Source of the DNA: Paenibacillus xylaniclasticus
GTDB lineage: Bacteria; Bacillota; Bacilli; Paenibacillales; Paenibacillaceae
Reading direction: 5' to 3'
Assembly (NCBI RefSeq): GCF_004001065.1
Contig: NZ_BIML01000007.1
Span: 173,059 to 237,058, forward strand
Length of the DNA stretch: 64,000 nucleotides
Below, one piece after another: positions 44,129 through 53,241 of the stretch (position 1 is the stretch's first letter; every line of letters starts with the position of its first letter). The position numbers were made by a program, and so were the translations under genes. Under the pieces are notes generated by a model that saw nothing but the letters and a program-made list of their open reading frames with translations, was not told the origin of the DNA and ran no database searches.

Positions 44129-44157
44129 CAACTTGAACTCATGGAGAGGTGAACACA

Positions 44158-45234
44158 GTGACGTTAAAGTTTGCTTACTGGGTACCGAATGTCAGTGGCG
44201 GCTTGGTTATTTCCAAAATTCCGCAAAAAACCGGCTGGTCATTCGAGGATAACGCACGTTATGCCAAGCAGGCGGAGGAGGCCGGATTTGATTATGCTCT
44301 TCTCCAAACGCGGTTTATTGCAAGTTACGGCGCTGAGAACCAACTGGAGGCGATTACGCTTGCAGCTGCGCTCGCGGCGGTGACTTCTAAGCTGAAGCTG
44401 ATCGCGGCTGTGCTGCCTGGATTGTGGCATCCGGGAACGATTGCGAAGGCCATTACGACGCTCGATCAAATCAGTCATGGCCGTGCGGCGATCAATATCG
44501 TCAGCGGCTGGTTCAAAGGCGAGTTTCACGGGCTGGGTGAGCCGTGGCTCGACCATAACGAGCGTTACCGGCGGTCGGAGGAATTTATCCGAGTGCTGAA
44601 GCAGCTTTGGACGGAGGAGGAGACAAGCTTCCGAGGCGATTTCTACCGTATCAACGGAGCGCCGCACAAGCCGAAGCCGCATACTATTCCGCCGGTGTTC
44701 CAAGGAGGTAACTCTGCAGCTGCACGCGAAATGGCAGCGCGAGTGTCGGACTGGTATTTCATGAACGGCAATACGCTCGACGGATTCCGTTCCCAGATTG
44801 AGGATGTATCGAAGCTGGCAGCGGCTGAGAACCGCAAGCTGAATTTCGGTGTCAACGCTTTTGTTATCGTTCGTGATACGGAGGAGGAAGCGCGTCAGGT
44901 GCTTCGGGACATTATCGCATATGCCGATCCGGAAGCGGTCGAAGGCTTCCGCAGCCAAGTACAATTTGCTGGCAAAGCGTCTCCGGAGCAGGAGGGCATG
45001 TGGGCGAATTCGAATTTCGACGATCTGGTGCAGTACAATGACGGCTTTAAGACTGGATTGATTGGAACAGCGGAGCAGGTAGCGGACCGAATCATCGAGC
45101 TGAAGAAAATAGGCGTTGACCTCATTCTGACGGGCTTCCTTCATTATGATGAGGACATTAAAGCATTCGGAGAGAAAGTCATTCCGCTTGTGAGAGAGAA
45201 AGAAGCGAGACTGCTCGGCACGTCGGCAACCTAA
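44158..45234 (+). CDS. sfnG: FMNH2-dependent dimethylsulfone monooxygenase SfnG
   Basis: SfnG uses FMNH2 and oxygen to cleave dimethylsulfone to methanesulfinate, which is later oxidised to methanesulfonate and desulfonated. The 358-residue luciferase-like protein starts FAYWVPNVSGGLVISKI and contains FDYALLQTRFIASYGAE, AINIVSGWFKGEF and DLVQYNDGFKTGLIGT, all characteristic of SfnG rather than SsuD. GTG 44158 is chosen: GAGAGGTG precedes it, and the GTG at 44149 overlaps that site. It sits 3 kb from the ssu importer and 57 nt from the sfnB-like gene. Confidence 0.9.
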   Translation: MTLKFAYWVPNVSGGLVISKIPQKTGWSFEDNARYAKQAEEAGFDYALLQTRFIASYGAENQLEAITLAAALAAVTSKLKLIAAVLPGLWHPGTIAKAITTLDQISHGRAAINIVSGWFKGEFHGLGEPWLDHNERYRRSEEFIRVLKQLWTEEETSFRGDFYRINGAPHKPKPHTIPPVFQGGNSAAAREMAARVSDWYFMNGNTLDGFRSQIEDVSKLAAAENRKLNFGVNAFVIVRDTEEEARQVLRDIIAYADPEAVEGFRSQVQFAGKASPEQEGMWANSNFDDLVQYNDGFKTGLIGTAEQVADRIIELKKIGVDLILTGFLHYDEDIKAFGEKVIPLVREKEARLLGTSAT

Positions 45235-45291
45235 TTCGCTTTGTTCATATTGGATGATAAGCAAATTAATTGTATAAGGAGTGATAGATCG

Positions 45292-46497
45292 ATGAGTATA
45301 CAAGTGAACCAAGTGAACACCACGCTGGACTATGAAAGTCTAAGAGCTGAAATCCGCCAAATCGTAGACAATAACATTAAGCCGCGGGCGGAGGTTATAG
45401 ATCGGGAAGGGAAGTTTCCTAGAGAAAATTTAGAGGTGTTAGCCGAAACCGGGTGGAACGGCGTGCTCATCCCGGAGCGCTTCGGAGGCCGCGGCTTGGA
45501 TCATGTCGCGTTCGCCATTGCTGCAGAAGAGGTAGGCAAAGGCTGCCCATCGACATCACTTGTCTACGTGATGCACGTCGGCGCCGTTCAGACGATCGTT
45601 CTGTACGGCAACGAGGATCAGAAGGAGCGTTGGCTGAAGCCGGTGCGCGCCGGGCTGATCGGTACCTATTCCACTAGCGAGAAAGCTTCGGGCGGACACT
45701 GGTGGTTTAACTTCAGTGAGGCCTCGCGTGATGGCGAGGACTACTTGCTGAATGCGGAAAAATCGTTCACGACGAGCGCCGGGCAAGCGGATTTCTACGT
45801 GTTCCAGACGCGCTCACCGGGGGCGCAGACACCGACCGACGTCAGCTTTTTTATTGTCGATTCGAAGCTTCCGGGCATTACACCTGGCAGATGGGATGCT
45901 CTTGGTGTGCGCGGCAATCATAGCGGTCCGATTACGTATGAGAACGTTCGAGTTGCGCCGAAGGATAAGCTCGGCACCGAGGGGCAGGGCCGCGAAATTT
46001 TGGAGAGCGGCGTGTCGCCGGTTTATTTGATCGGGCTAGGGTCCACATGGCTTGGTGTTGCAGAGGCGGCGCTCGAAGCGGCGGTCCAATATGTGAAAAA
46101 TATGATTCACCGGGATTTCAACAAGCGGCTTGCAGATTATCAAATCATTCGTCAGCAGCTTGCAGAGGTGAAGGTGCTGATCGAAAGCTTGAAGCCGTGG
46201 CAAATTTCGCTGGCGAAGCAGCTGGACGATTTGCAGGCGCAAGGACGTCCGCAGGTGGAGCTGCTGATGCCGCTTGTCGAATTCAAAATTCATGCCGCTG
46301 AGGTTGCGAATAAAGCGACGAAGGCAGCACTCGATGTCACAGGCGGTTACGGCTACAAGAAAGGAATATTCGAAAGACTGTTCCGCGATGCGCGCGCTGG
46401 AATCGCAATGGGACCATCTAACAATATCGCTCGGGAATGGGTAGGTAAATCGCTTGTCGGCTTGCCGCTGGAATTGTGGCATGAAGGTGGAGACTGA
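45292..46497 (+). CDS. sfnB: SfnB-like acyl-CoA dehydrogenase family monooxygenase
   Basis: The 401-residue protein has an acyl-CoA dehydrogenase/DszC fold, with the flavin region STSEKASGGHWWF and SFTTSAGQADFYVFQTRSP, and the C-terminal helical domain ATKAALDVTGGYGYKKGIFERLFRDARA. Members of the SfnB/DszC group are FMNH2-dependent monooxygenases used in sulfur acquisition; the exact substrate is not established. ATG 45292 follows AAGGAGTG, 57 nt after sfnG, so both are one transcript. A terminator follows. Confidence 0.86.
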   Translation: MSIQVNQVNTTLDYESLRAEIRQIVDNNIKPRAEVIDREGKFPRENLEVLAETGWNGVLIPERFGGRGLDHVAFAIAAEEVGKGCPSTSLVYVMHVGAVQTIVLYGNEDQKERWLKPVRAGLIGTYSTSEKASGGHWWFNFSEASRDGEDYLLNAEKSFTTSAGQADFYVFQTRSPGAQTPTDVSFFIVDSKLPGITPGRWDALGVRGNHSGPITYENVRVAPKDKLGTEGQGREILESGVSPVYLIGLGSTWLGVAEAALEAAVQYVKNMIHRDFNKRLADYQIIRQQLAEVKVLIESLKPWQISLAKQLDDLQAQGRPQVELLMPLVEFKIHAAEVANKATKAALDVTGGYGYKKGIFERLFRDARAGIAMGPSNNIAREWVGKSLVGLPLELWHEGGD

Positions 46498-46528
46498 TCG
46501 AGTCATATTATAACAGCGTAGAAATTTG

Positions 46529-46571
46529 AAAAGCGTGAGACAGCTCTTGCCGAAGTAGTCTCACGCTTTTT
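46529..46571 (+). terminator. Strong terminator after the sfnGB genes
   Basis: The 12-bp stem aaaagcgtgaga / tctcacgctttt has a loop of about 18 nt. A T run follows on the plus strand and an A/T-rich tract on the other, so it may serve both directions. Confidence 0.85.
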
Positions 46572-46604
46572 GGCAGTGGCGCCGATTTCATCACAGCCGC
46601 CGCA

Positions 46605-47513
46605 TTAGATGGAAAGCGCCGAACGGCCGATTGCGTCCAGACGCTTCTTCGCTTCCTCGTATACGTCTTGTGGAAGCTGCCCCCGCTCGGCGTAACGGAT
46701 ATTTTCCGCCAAGTGAATGGGATTTTTGGTGCCGACGATTGTCGTCGTCATGAAAGGGTGGGACAAGGTGAAGCGTAGTAGAAACCCGGTCCGCTGCTCG
46801 CCATGCTCCAATAGATCATCCAGCTTCGCTTGCTCCCAGGCGCTCCAGCGCTCCTCTGAACCGCGTCCGATGCCTGGCTCGCCTTGGCCAACGCCTCCGC
46901 GCACGATTATACCGGCTCCGGTACTCGCGGCTTTCGTAATCCATTCCTCGTGCTCGCGCTCTAGGGCGGAGTAAGGCAGCTGGAACGTATCGAACGTTCC
47001 CCAATCCACGAAAGGAGGAAGGTTCGGGAGATAGGAGGATACGCCAATGTAACGGGCTTTGCCGCTTGCTTGAATTTCTTTAAGCACGTCAACTAGCTCG
47101 CCCTCTTCTGCTTGCTGAGGCGTTGGACCATGCAGCTGCAGCACATCGACATAGTCCGTTTTCATCCGTTTCAGGCTTGTATCGATATTATGAAGCAAAT
47201 TATCTCGTGTCCAAATATGGGATGTCTCGTCATGGTCACCGCAGTCGGTAACGCAGCAGCCGCATTTGGTCGCCAGAATAAATTCGTCCCGACGGTGGCT
47301 GATAAAGCGGCCGATCAGCTCCTCGCTGCGGCCATAATCGTAAGAGGTGTCGATGAGATTAATCCCAGCATCCAGCACCGCATTCAAAATGCGTCCTGCC
47401 TCGGCGTCCTCGATTGGTCTTCCGCTCCATACGCGCGGCCCCCGAATTTCCATGGCGCCGTAGCTCAGTTTCGTAACTTCTAATCCAGTGCGGCCTAATA
47501 ACGCTTTATCCAT
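46605..47513 (-). CDS. Aldo/keto reductase
   Basis: The 302-residue TIM-barrel NADPH oxidoreductase has DTSYDYGRSEELIG (active-site D and Y), FILATKCGCC (catalytic lysine), VDVLQLHGP and TTIVGTKNPIHLAENI near the cofactor site. Its substrate is unknown; its place beside sugar-acid genes suggests a sugar-derived aldehyde or ketone. ATG 47513 follows AAGGAG. The 24-residue upstream extension has no ribosome binding site. Confidence 0.9.
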   Translation of the reverse strand: MDKALLGRTGLEVTKLSYGAMEIRGPRVWSGRPIEDAEAGRILNAVLDAGINLIDTSYDYGRSEELIGRFISHRRDEFILATKCGCCVTDCGDHDETSHIWTRDNLLHNIDTSLKRMKTDYVDVLQLHGPTPQQAEEGELVDVLKEIQASGKARYIGVSSYLPNLPPFVDWGTFDTFQLPYSALEREHEEWITKAASTGAGIIVRGGVGQGEPGIGRGSEERWSAWEQAKLDDLLEHGEQRTGFLLRFTLSHPFMTTTIVGTKNPIHLAENIRYAERGQLPQDVYEEAKKRLDAIGRSALSI

Positions 47514-47602
47514 CGCTGCAGCTCCTTCTATAATCCAATATATAACATCTATGTTCTTTATATCATTTGAATAATAGACTGGCAACTATACCAGTTTCCA
47601 CC

Positions 47603-48508
47603 TTACAATCGTACGCTGCCGGAAGGGCCGCAGCTTTCATTGCTGCGAGCCTCCTCCAGCTCTTGCTCCCATGTCAAATGCTGATAAGGGATGGCGGCAG
47701 GGTCGGTTGCGAACCATTGCAGGAAGTCATGCCACATCTCTATCGTCCAGGGGGCATCGATTTGTGCAGTTGTATAGGTGCTGCTGCTAAGACGGGTAAA
47801 GCCGAACAAGTCGCGTATTTGGGATTTCTCCGCGTGGGTGGCCGTCAGCTCTGCCAAGTGGGCCGGGATAAAAATAACGCCTGCCGGTGTACCGAGTACG
47901 ACGTCGCCTGGAAGGCAGACCGCTCGGCCGATGCGGACTGGAACGTTCATGCCGACCATCGTAACGTCGGCGATCGCCGTCGGATCGCTGCCCCGATAGT
48001 AAACATTAATATCCTCGATCTGGGTAATCTGTTGAATATCTCGAATGCCGCCCCAAATGACAGCCCCACCGGTCTTCGTACGAGCCGCAATTGCAGTAGA
48101 CAGGTTGCCGCCCACGTAAGTGCCTTGATAAATCTTGTCGAACATGTCGATGACGACGACATCCTCTTCCTGCAGCGAATCGATAACCCATTGGTTAAAA
48201 AAGCCTTGGCGTCCCTCTTGCTCATGTCCGTAACGCAGCAGCGTGTCATGCAAATCCGGACGCTTAGGCACCATAACAGCCGTTACGGCACGGCCGACCA
48301 TCACTTTGTTCGGATGAATGATTTTGAGATCGCCCTCGAATTGATAGAGATACCCTCGCGACCAAAGCGGTCCCCATGCTTCCTCCAGCGTAATCCGGCT
48401 TAATCGGGCGAGTACGCTTGACGGTACCTTGGGCCGGCCGTCCGGGAAACGCTCGCCTTGCCACAGCGGTGACAGTTGAATCGTATCCTCGGCATGGTTA
48501 AATTTCAT
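47603..48508 (-). CDS. RraA family protein
   Basis: The 301-residue protein has the RraA-like core: VDI-type metal loop GHEQEGRQGFFNQWVIDSL, VVVIDMFDKIYQGTYVGGNLS and GGAVIWGGIRDIQQITQ, followed by GDVVLGTPAGVIFIPAHLAE. Some family members are 4-hydroxy-4-methyl-2-oxoglutarate or oxaloacetate lyases; E. coli RraA inhibits RNase E. An extra N-terminal stretch and a C-terminal tail make it longer than RraA. The gene follows the enolase-superfamily gene by 32 nt, so an aldolase or hydratase step on its product is plausible. ATG 48508 has CGAGGTG upstream. Confidence 0.85.
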   Translation of the reverse strand: MKFNHAEDTIQLSPLWQGERFPDGRPKVPSSVLARLSRITLEEAWGPLWSRGYLYQFEGDLKIIHPNKVMVGRAVTAVMVPKRPDLHDTLLRYGHEQEGRQGFFNQWVIDSLQEEDVVVIDMFDKIYQGTYVGGNLSTAIAARTKTGGAVIWGGIRDIQQITQIEDINVYYRGSDPTAIADVTMVGMNVPVRIGRAVCLPGDVVLGTPAGVIFIPAHLAELTATHAEKSQIRDLFGFTRLSSSTYTTAQIDAPWTIEMWHDFLQWFATDPAAIPYQHLTWEQELEEARSNESCGPSGSVRL

Positions 48509-48540
48509 ACCTGACACCTCGTTTTTCTTAATATGACGGC

Positions 48541-49926
48541 TCAACTCCAAAGCCGGTCGTTGGACCAGCAGCTGTTCCATTCTTCGGTAGGGAGCCATAG
48601 TCCGGGAATTTCTGGATGCACATGCTGCGCGATGACCTCATCATTCAGCGCCTCGATGCCAAGTCCCGGCGCATCAGGCACTTGGATAAAGCCGTTCTGG
48701 ACAAGAGGTTTCGGCAGCTTGCTGATGATTAGATCGTCCCACCATTCGACATCAACGGAATGGTATTCGAGCACGAGAAAGTTCTCTGTAGCTGCTGCAG
48801 CATGCACCGCGGCAAGACAGGCAATCGGGCTTTCCGCCATGTGGATGGCCATTGCGACGCCGTATTCCTGGGCCATGTCGCCAATTTTCTTCGTTTCCAG
48901 AATGCCTCCGGTCGTCAGCACGTCAGGATGAATGACGGACACTCCTCCGGATTCGAGCAGCGGCTTGAAATTCACCTTCAAGTAAATATCTTCTCCGGTA
49001 CAGATTGGAGTCGTCACACTGCTTGCGAGCCGGGCATATTGGCTCGTATACTGCCACGGAATCATGTCCTCCATCCAGGCAAGATTATATTTGTCGATAC
49101 GGCGACCCAGCTTGATACAATCCTGTAATCCGATATGGCCGAAATGGTCGACGGCGAGCGGGACCTCATAGCCGATGACGGCGCGTACGTCGGCGACATA
49201 CTGCTCCAGCATATCGAGACCTTTGTCGGTAATACGGATGCCCGTGAACGGATGTGCGATGTTATACAGATCGTAGTGGCGGTTACGTATGTCCCGCAGC
49301 TCTTGCTCCGTGAGGGTCGACTGCTTGCGGGAATAACGGGCTTCGGATAGCTTTTTCATTTCTTCCAAAAAGCCGAGCGGAGCGCTTAGCGTTCCAGGCT
49401 CGTGAACGAGTTGATTAATGCCGAGATCCATCTTGAGGAAGGTGAAGCCTAGCTCCATCCTTCGCTGCAGCGCTAAGCCCATTGCCGTTCCCGTATCTTT
49501 GCCGTCGACGGCTGTGTCGCAATACATGCGGATACGGTCGCGGAATTTTCCACCCAGCATTTGGTAGACCGGCATGCCGTAAGCTTTGCCGGCAATGTCC
49601 CATAGAGCAATCTCGATGCCGCTTACGCCGCCGCCTTGTCGGGAATGTCCGCCGAATTGCTTAATTCTGCGGAACAGCTTGTCGATATTACACGGATTTT
49701 CGCCCAGCAGCCTGCTTTTGAGCTGGAGGGCAAACCGTTTGTCAGCGCCATCGCGCACTTCGCCAAACCCAATGATGCCTTGGTTCGTGAACACTTTAAT
49801 TAACGTGCAGTGCATAGGAGCGCCAACAATATCGACACACCGGATGTCGGTAATGCGAAGCTCCGAAGGCTTAGAGCAGGTGTTGACGTAAGATAACGTG
49901 CTTTCATAGCTGTCATCTGGAGTCAT
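48541..49926 (-). CDS. Enolase-superfamily enzyme (mandelate racemase/muconate lactonizing group)
   Basis: The 461-residue enzyme has the superfamily base in LKMDLG and metal ligands in AVDHFGH, WMEDMIP and CTGEDIY, with HMAESPIACLAA near the C terminus. This group dehydrates or racemises sugar acids through an enolate intermediate. The substrate is not evident; the closest general look is to acid-sugar dehydratases. The second ATG (49926) is preferred because AGGAG lies 8 nt before it. It is first in the minus-strand pair with the RraA-like gene, and divergent from the GntR gene. Confidence 0.88.
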   Translation of the reverse strand: MTPDDSYESTLSYVNTCSKPSELRITDIRCVDIVGAPMHCTLIKVFTNQGIIGFGEVRDGADKRFALQLKSRLLGENPCNIDKLFRRIKQFGGHSRQGGGVSGIEIALWDIAGKAYGMPVYQMLGGKFRDRIRMYCDTAVDGKDTGTAMGLALQRRMELGFTFLKMDLGINQLVHEPGTLSAPLGFLEEMKKLSEARYSRKQSTLTEQELRDIRNRHYDLYNIAHPFTGIRITDKGLDMLEQYVADVRAVIGYEVPLAVDHFGHIGLQDCIKLGRRIDKYNLAWMEDMIPWQYTSQYARLASSVTTPICTGEDIYLKVNFKPLLESGGVSVIHPDVLTTGGILETKKIGDMAQEYGVAMAIHMAESPIACLAAVHAAAATENFLVLEYHSVDVEWWDDLIISKLPKPLVQNGFIQVPDAPGLGIEALNDEVIAQHVHPEIPGLWLPTEEWNSCWSNDRLWS

Positions 49927-50204
49927 GGGCATTGCTCCTGTACGTAAATAATAGGGTTGGAATGGTGCTTACATCAAACAGGGTCGTTATAAACGAGGTT
50001 TCTTCAAAAATGCCACTATTCGACATGAAGCGGATTGCGTCGAAATTTGAAAGGAGTCTTTCTTATACCGTGTATAGAGGAGATAGTTTCCTGTTACATG
50101 ACCATCTTACCGAGCGCTCGAAATGAAATGCGACGCTGTAAAATTATCATTTTGTTTGATTTTTTGCGGTAGAAACGATTGAAAACAAAAGCGTAATTTT
50201 CAGC

Positions 50205-50233
50205 TTGACATTCCTGTTGGAAGCGGCTAGCAT
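50205..50233 (+). promoter_or_regulatory. Promoter of the GntR gene
   Basis: TTGACA at 50205-50210, a 17-nt spacer and TAGCAT at 50228-50233 match the sigma-A consensus well. Confidence 0.7.
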
Positions 50234-50236
50234 CAA

Positions 50237-50255
50237 ATTATCGATTATCGATAAT
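50237..50255. promoter_or_regulatory. Candidate GntR operator
   Basis: ATTATCGAT-T-ATCGATAAT is a perfect palindrome around one central base. It covers the predicted gntR transcription start just downstream of the -10, suggesting autorepression and possibly control of the divergent enolase gene. Confidence 0.6.
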
Positions 50256-50292
50256 CCATAAAATTTTCCAATTGTTAAGGTGGTGAGAGACC

Positions 50293-50946
50293 GTGTCCAT
50301 CGAAACAGCCCCTTCAGCGAATAGTCCGATCTCGCTTAGCGAGCATGTTTATATCACCTTAAAGAGGCAGATTATGAAGGGTGAACTGCTGCCCGGACAC
50401 CGCATGATTGTTCTAGATATTGCCAAGCAATTTAGCGTCAGCCAAGCGCCTGTCCGAGAAGCGCTGGAGAGGCTGAAGCAGGAAGGTCTCATCGTTGGCA
50501 AAATGAATAAAGGCTCAGCTGTTTCCGAGATTACGGCTCAGGAAATACGAGATATTTACGAGCTCCGCCAGATGGTAGAAGGACATGCGCTGCGTGCAAC
50601 GATGAGGGTGCTGGAAGAGAAGGATATCGCTTACCTTGAAAGCATTATTGACGGCATGCGGGAAGCGATTGACAAGGAGGACCCGTACCGGCTGGTCGAG
50701 ATGGATATGCTCTTTCATGGCTATTTTTATTTGCGGAGCGGGAATGCGCTGTTGTACGACATCTGGAACAGCATCAAATCGAAAATTATGCGCTTTATTA
50801 CGATTACGAACCAGGATCATCAAGGCTACTCCATACCTGATTCTCATACCGAAATTTTGGATATGATTAAATCCGGCGACGTCGACCTTGCGGAAACGAA
50901 GCTGGTAAGGGGATTAGATTTTTATAAAAATTACACAGGGGAATAG
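50293..50946 (+). CDS. GntR family regulator with FCD domain
   Basis: The 217-residue regulator has an N-terminal winged helix (LSEHVYITLKRQIMKGELLPGHRM, SQAPVREALERLKQEGLIV) and an FCD all-helical effector domain (IYELRQMVEGHALRATMR, DMLFHGYFYLRSGN with likely metal ligands). FCD regulators bind carboxylates or sugar acids. The gene is divergent from an enolase-superfamily gene and upstream of an AraC gene, so it probably senses the sugar acid handled by this locus. GTG 50293 follows AAGGTGGTG. Confidence 0.9.
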   Translation: MSIETAPSANSPISLSEHVYITLKRQIMKGELLPGHRMIVLDIAKQFSVSQAPVREALERLKQEGLIVGKMNKGSAVSEITAQEIRDIYELRQMVEGHALRATMRVLEEKDIAYLESIIDGMREAIDKEDPYRLVEMDMLFHGYFYLRSGNALLYDIWNSIKSKIMRFITITNQDHQGYSIPDSHTEILDMIKSGDVDLAETKLVRGLDFYKNYTGE

Positions 50947-50996
50947 TATGGAGCCACGAGGGCTTATCATCTCTTCTTAAAGAGAGGAGTACGATC

Positions 50997-52157
50997 ATGA
51001 AGCAAGGGGTAATGGCTCGTGCCCGTACAATAAACGACCTGCTCCTCGGCAAAGGCTTAGCTGCCGGAACGATTAAGAGGCATCTGGAAGAGAGCGGCCT
51101 TCATGCTCATTATGCTTATCCGGCACTGGCTCTATTCAGCGTAAGCACTGCAGAGTTAAACTTATGGTCGCGAGCAAACGCTGCAGATGAGCTGTATACC
51201 GCCATCAAGCGTCATGGGCCGGATCATATCGCAATACTTCCGGATGACCAAGGGCATATCGGAATGCTTTTCTCTTGGGATGACCGCGAATGTATAACGG
51301 AGCTGTACAGCAGGATTTGCAATCAAGAGTACAGCTTCGACCCTCAACAGATTTCACTTGGTATTAGCAATCCTTATCCGCATCTATCGGATTTGTACCA
51401 CATCTACGAGCAAGCTCTCCTCGCATTGAAGCATCGTTTCTACTTAGATCATTCACAGCCAATATATTTTAGCAGCATTCCTGAGTACGCCAGCCATTTC
51501 GAATATCCCGAGGATCGGGAGGAGGAAATTTTGAAGCTGTTGACGAGTAATTCAACCGTTGAATCGTCAGCAATCCGGCGGGCGATAGAAGGGTTCTACG
51601 TATCATTAACTCAGCATGGTCCGATTCCGGTTAATCAGGTCGTCGACGCGACACTGCAGCTTCTGATCCGCCTGCAGCTTCAGGTCAAATCTGCACTTGG
51701 CCAGCCTCACCTATGCAGCACGCCGGCTATTACCACGCTCATGCAGCTGCATTCTCTGAAGGAAATGGAAGAAGCGGTATACGCAGCGATTACAGCAATG
51801 GGGAGGGCAGCCTCTGCCTCGTCGCATGCCTCGGACAGCTTCAATCGCAGCATTATTAGGAAAGCGGTTGCATTAATGGAAGAAGAGTATGATCGGGCAT
51901 CGCTTCATTACGTTGCTGAGAAAGTATTCATTACTCCCGCTTACTTAAGCTCCTTATTCAAATCGAAAATGGGTGTCACATTTATCGAGCATCTGACCCG
52001 CATACGAATATCCAACGCCAAAAAACTGCTCAAGCAAACCCAGCTGAAAAACTATGAGGTTGCCCAGCGAGTGGGCTATCAAAACCCTCGTTACTTCAGT
52101 CAAATCTTTAAGAAGAAGGTCGGCATGTCGCCAAGCGGATTCCGGGATGCAAACTAA
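50997..52157 (+). CDS. AraC family transcriptional regulator
   Basis: The 386-residue protein has a C-terminal pair of HTH motifs: YVAEKVFITPAYLSSLFKSKMGV and YEVAQRVGYQNPRYFSQIFKKKVGMSP. The N-terminal two thirds show no receiver domain. In Paenibacillus, regulators of this type often sit beside sugar ABC importers and activate them, which fits here. The middle section (residues 60-190) resembles the GGDEF-like or degenerate linker region seen in YesN-like regulators. ATG 50997 follows AGAGGAGT. Confidence 0.85.
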   Translation: MKQGVMARARTINDLLLGKGLAAGTIKRHLEESGLHAHYAYPALALFSVSTAELNLWSRANAADELYTAIKRHGPDHIAILPDDQGHIGMLFSWDDRECITELYSRICNQEYSFDPQQISLGISNPYPHLSDLYHIYEQALLALKHRFYLDHSQPIYFSSIPEYASHFEYPEDREEEILKLLTSNSTVESSAIRRAIEGFYVSLTQHGPIPVNQVVDATLQLLIRLQLQVKSALGQPHLCSTPAITTLMQLHSLKEMEEAVYAAITAMGRAASASSHASDSFNRSIIRKAVALMEEEYDRASLHYVAEKVFITPAYLSSLFKSKMGVTFIEHLTRIRISNAKKLLKQTQLKNYEVAQRVGYQNPRYFSQIFKKKVGMSPSGFRDAN

Positions 52158-52290
52158 TGCACAGTACCTCTCTCGCCTTGATGAGGGAGTGTAAAAAAAC
52201 AAACCAATTCATAAATCTGCTGCATGTACACGTGTAAGCGATTTCAATAAAATGAGCCTATTAGATGGCATGTGGGGGGATGAACTTGAG

Positions 52291-53241
52291 ATGAAGGCTG
52301 AAGCAGTAATTAAGCCGGCGGTAAAGCAGCGCATGAAGAAGAAGCTCAAAGGTACGAACGATAACAATCTTGCTGGTTATCTATTCATTTCACCTTGGCT
52401 GCTCGGCTTTTTGCTGCTGACGGCCTGGCCGATCATACAGTCGTTTTATTTATCATTTACGGAGTATTCGCTGCTTGAAGCCCCGGTCTGGACCGGCACG
52501 CAAAACTACGTCAACATTTTCACTAACGATTCTGACTTTCGGACCTCGCTCAAGGTCACCTTTACGTTCGTACTGTTTTCTGTCCCGCTCAAGCTGTTCT
52601 TCTCCTTAATGGTCGCTATGCTGCTGAATAAAAATTTGAAGGGCATCAACTTTTATCGGACGGCGATCTACTTTCCTTCTCTTATTGGCGGGAGCATCGC
52701 TGTTGCAGCGCTATGGCGCAATATGTTCAACCTGAACGGTTACTTCAATCAAGTGCTAGCCTGGTTCGGCATCGAGGGCATCGGCTGGATCACGAATCCA
52801 CACACCTCGCTAGGCACATTAATTCTGCTCAATACGTGGCAGTTTGGTTCGACGATGGTCATCTTCCTTGCTGGCTTGAAGCAGATTCCGGCTGAGCTTT
52901 ATGAATCGGCATCGGTCGATGGCGCTTCGAGACTGCGAAAGTTCGTCCACATTACGCTTCCGATGCTGTCACCGGTCATGTTTTTTAACTTAGTTCTCGG
53001 CATTATCGGTTCCTTCCAAATGTTCACCTCTGCCTTCATCATCACGCAGGGAGGCCCGATCAATTCGACGTATATGTACGCTTTGTTCCTGTACGAGAAA
53101 GCATTCAAGCATTATCAGATGGGGTATGCGTCCGCGCTCGCTTGGATTCTTCTTGTTATCGTAGCGCTAATGACCGCCATTAACTTCTTCGTATCGCGTT
53201 ATTGGGTATTTTACGAGACGGATGGAGGGAAGCAAAGATGA
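52291..53241 (+). CDS. Carbohydrate ABC transporter permease, MalF-like
   Basis: This 316-residue permease has six hydrophobic segments starting YLFISPWLLGFLLLTAWPII and the EAA loop ELYESASVDGASRLRKFVHITLPMLSPV, which contacts the ATPase. It pairs with the MalG-like permease that follows in ATGA overlap. No ATPase gene lies in this group, so a shared MsmX/MsmK-type ATPase elsewhere must power it. ATG 52291 is preceded by GTGGGGGGATG. Confidence 0.9.
   Translation: MKAEAVIKPAVKQRMKKKLKGTNDNNLAGYLFISPWLLGFLLLTAWPIIQSFYLSFTEYSLLEAPVWTGTQNYVNIFTNDSDFRTSLKVTFTFVLFSVPLKLFFSLMVAMLLNKNLKGINFYRTAIYFPSLIGGSIAVAALWRNMFNLNGYFNQVLAWFGIEGIGWITNPHTSLGTLILLNTWQFGSTMVIFLAGLKQIPAELYESASVDGASRLRKFVHITLPMLSPVMFFNLVLGIIGSFQMFTSAFIITQGGPINSTYMYALFLYEKAFKHYQMGYASALAWILLVIVALMTAINFFVSRYWVFYETDGGKQR

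Larger units (their letters stand above)
43641..44157 (+). promoter_or_regulatory. Intergenic region and hairpin-rich leader of sfnG
   Basis: No convincing gene lies in these 517 nt; a 64-codon frame at 43678-43872 has no ribosome binding site. A candidate promoter is at 43943-43970, a terminator-like hairpin at 44058-44091, and a second strong hairpin at 44096-44128 just before the sfnG ribosome binding site. I do not recognise a riboswitch class. Confidence 0.5.
49927..50292. other. Divergent intergenic region between enolase-superfamily and GntR genes
   Basis: These 366 nt hold a good promoter for gntR and a 19-bp odd palindrome over its start. A 64-codon plus-strand frame at 49932 lacks a ribosome binding site and is not credited. 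The enolase promoter must lie here too, but I cannot place it. Confidence 0.5.

Noticed and set aside
44239..45312. Minus-strand frame of 357 codons over sfnG
   Set aside because: It is antisense to a well-supported SfnG gene and its protein has no recognisable domain.
49932..50126. Plus-strand frame of 64 codons upstream of gntR
   Set aside because: It has no ribosome binding site and lies in the regulatory region between divergent genes.
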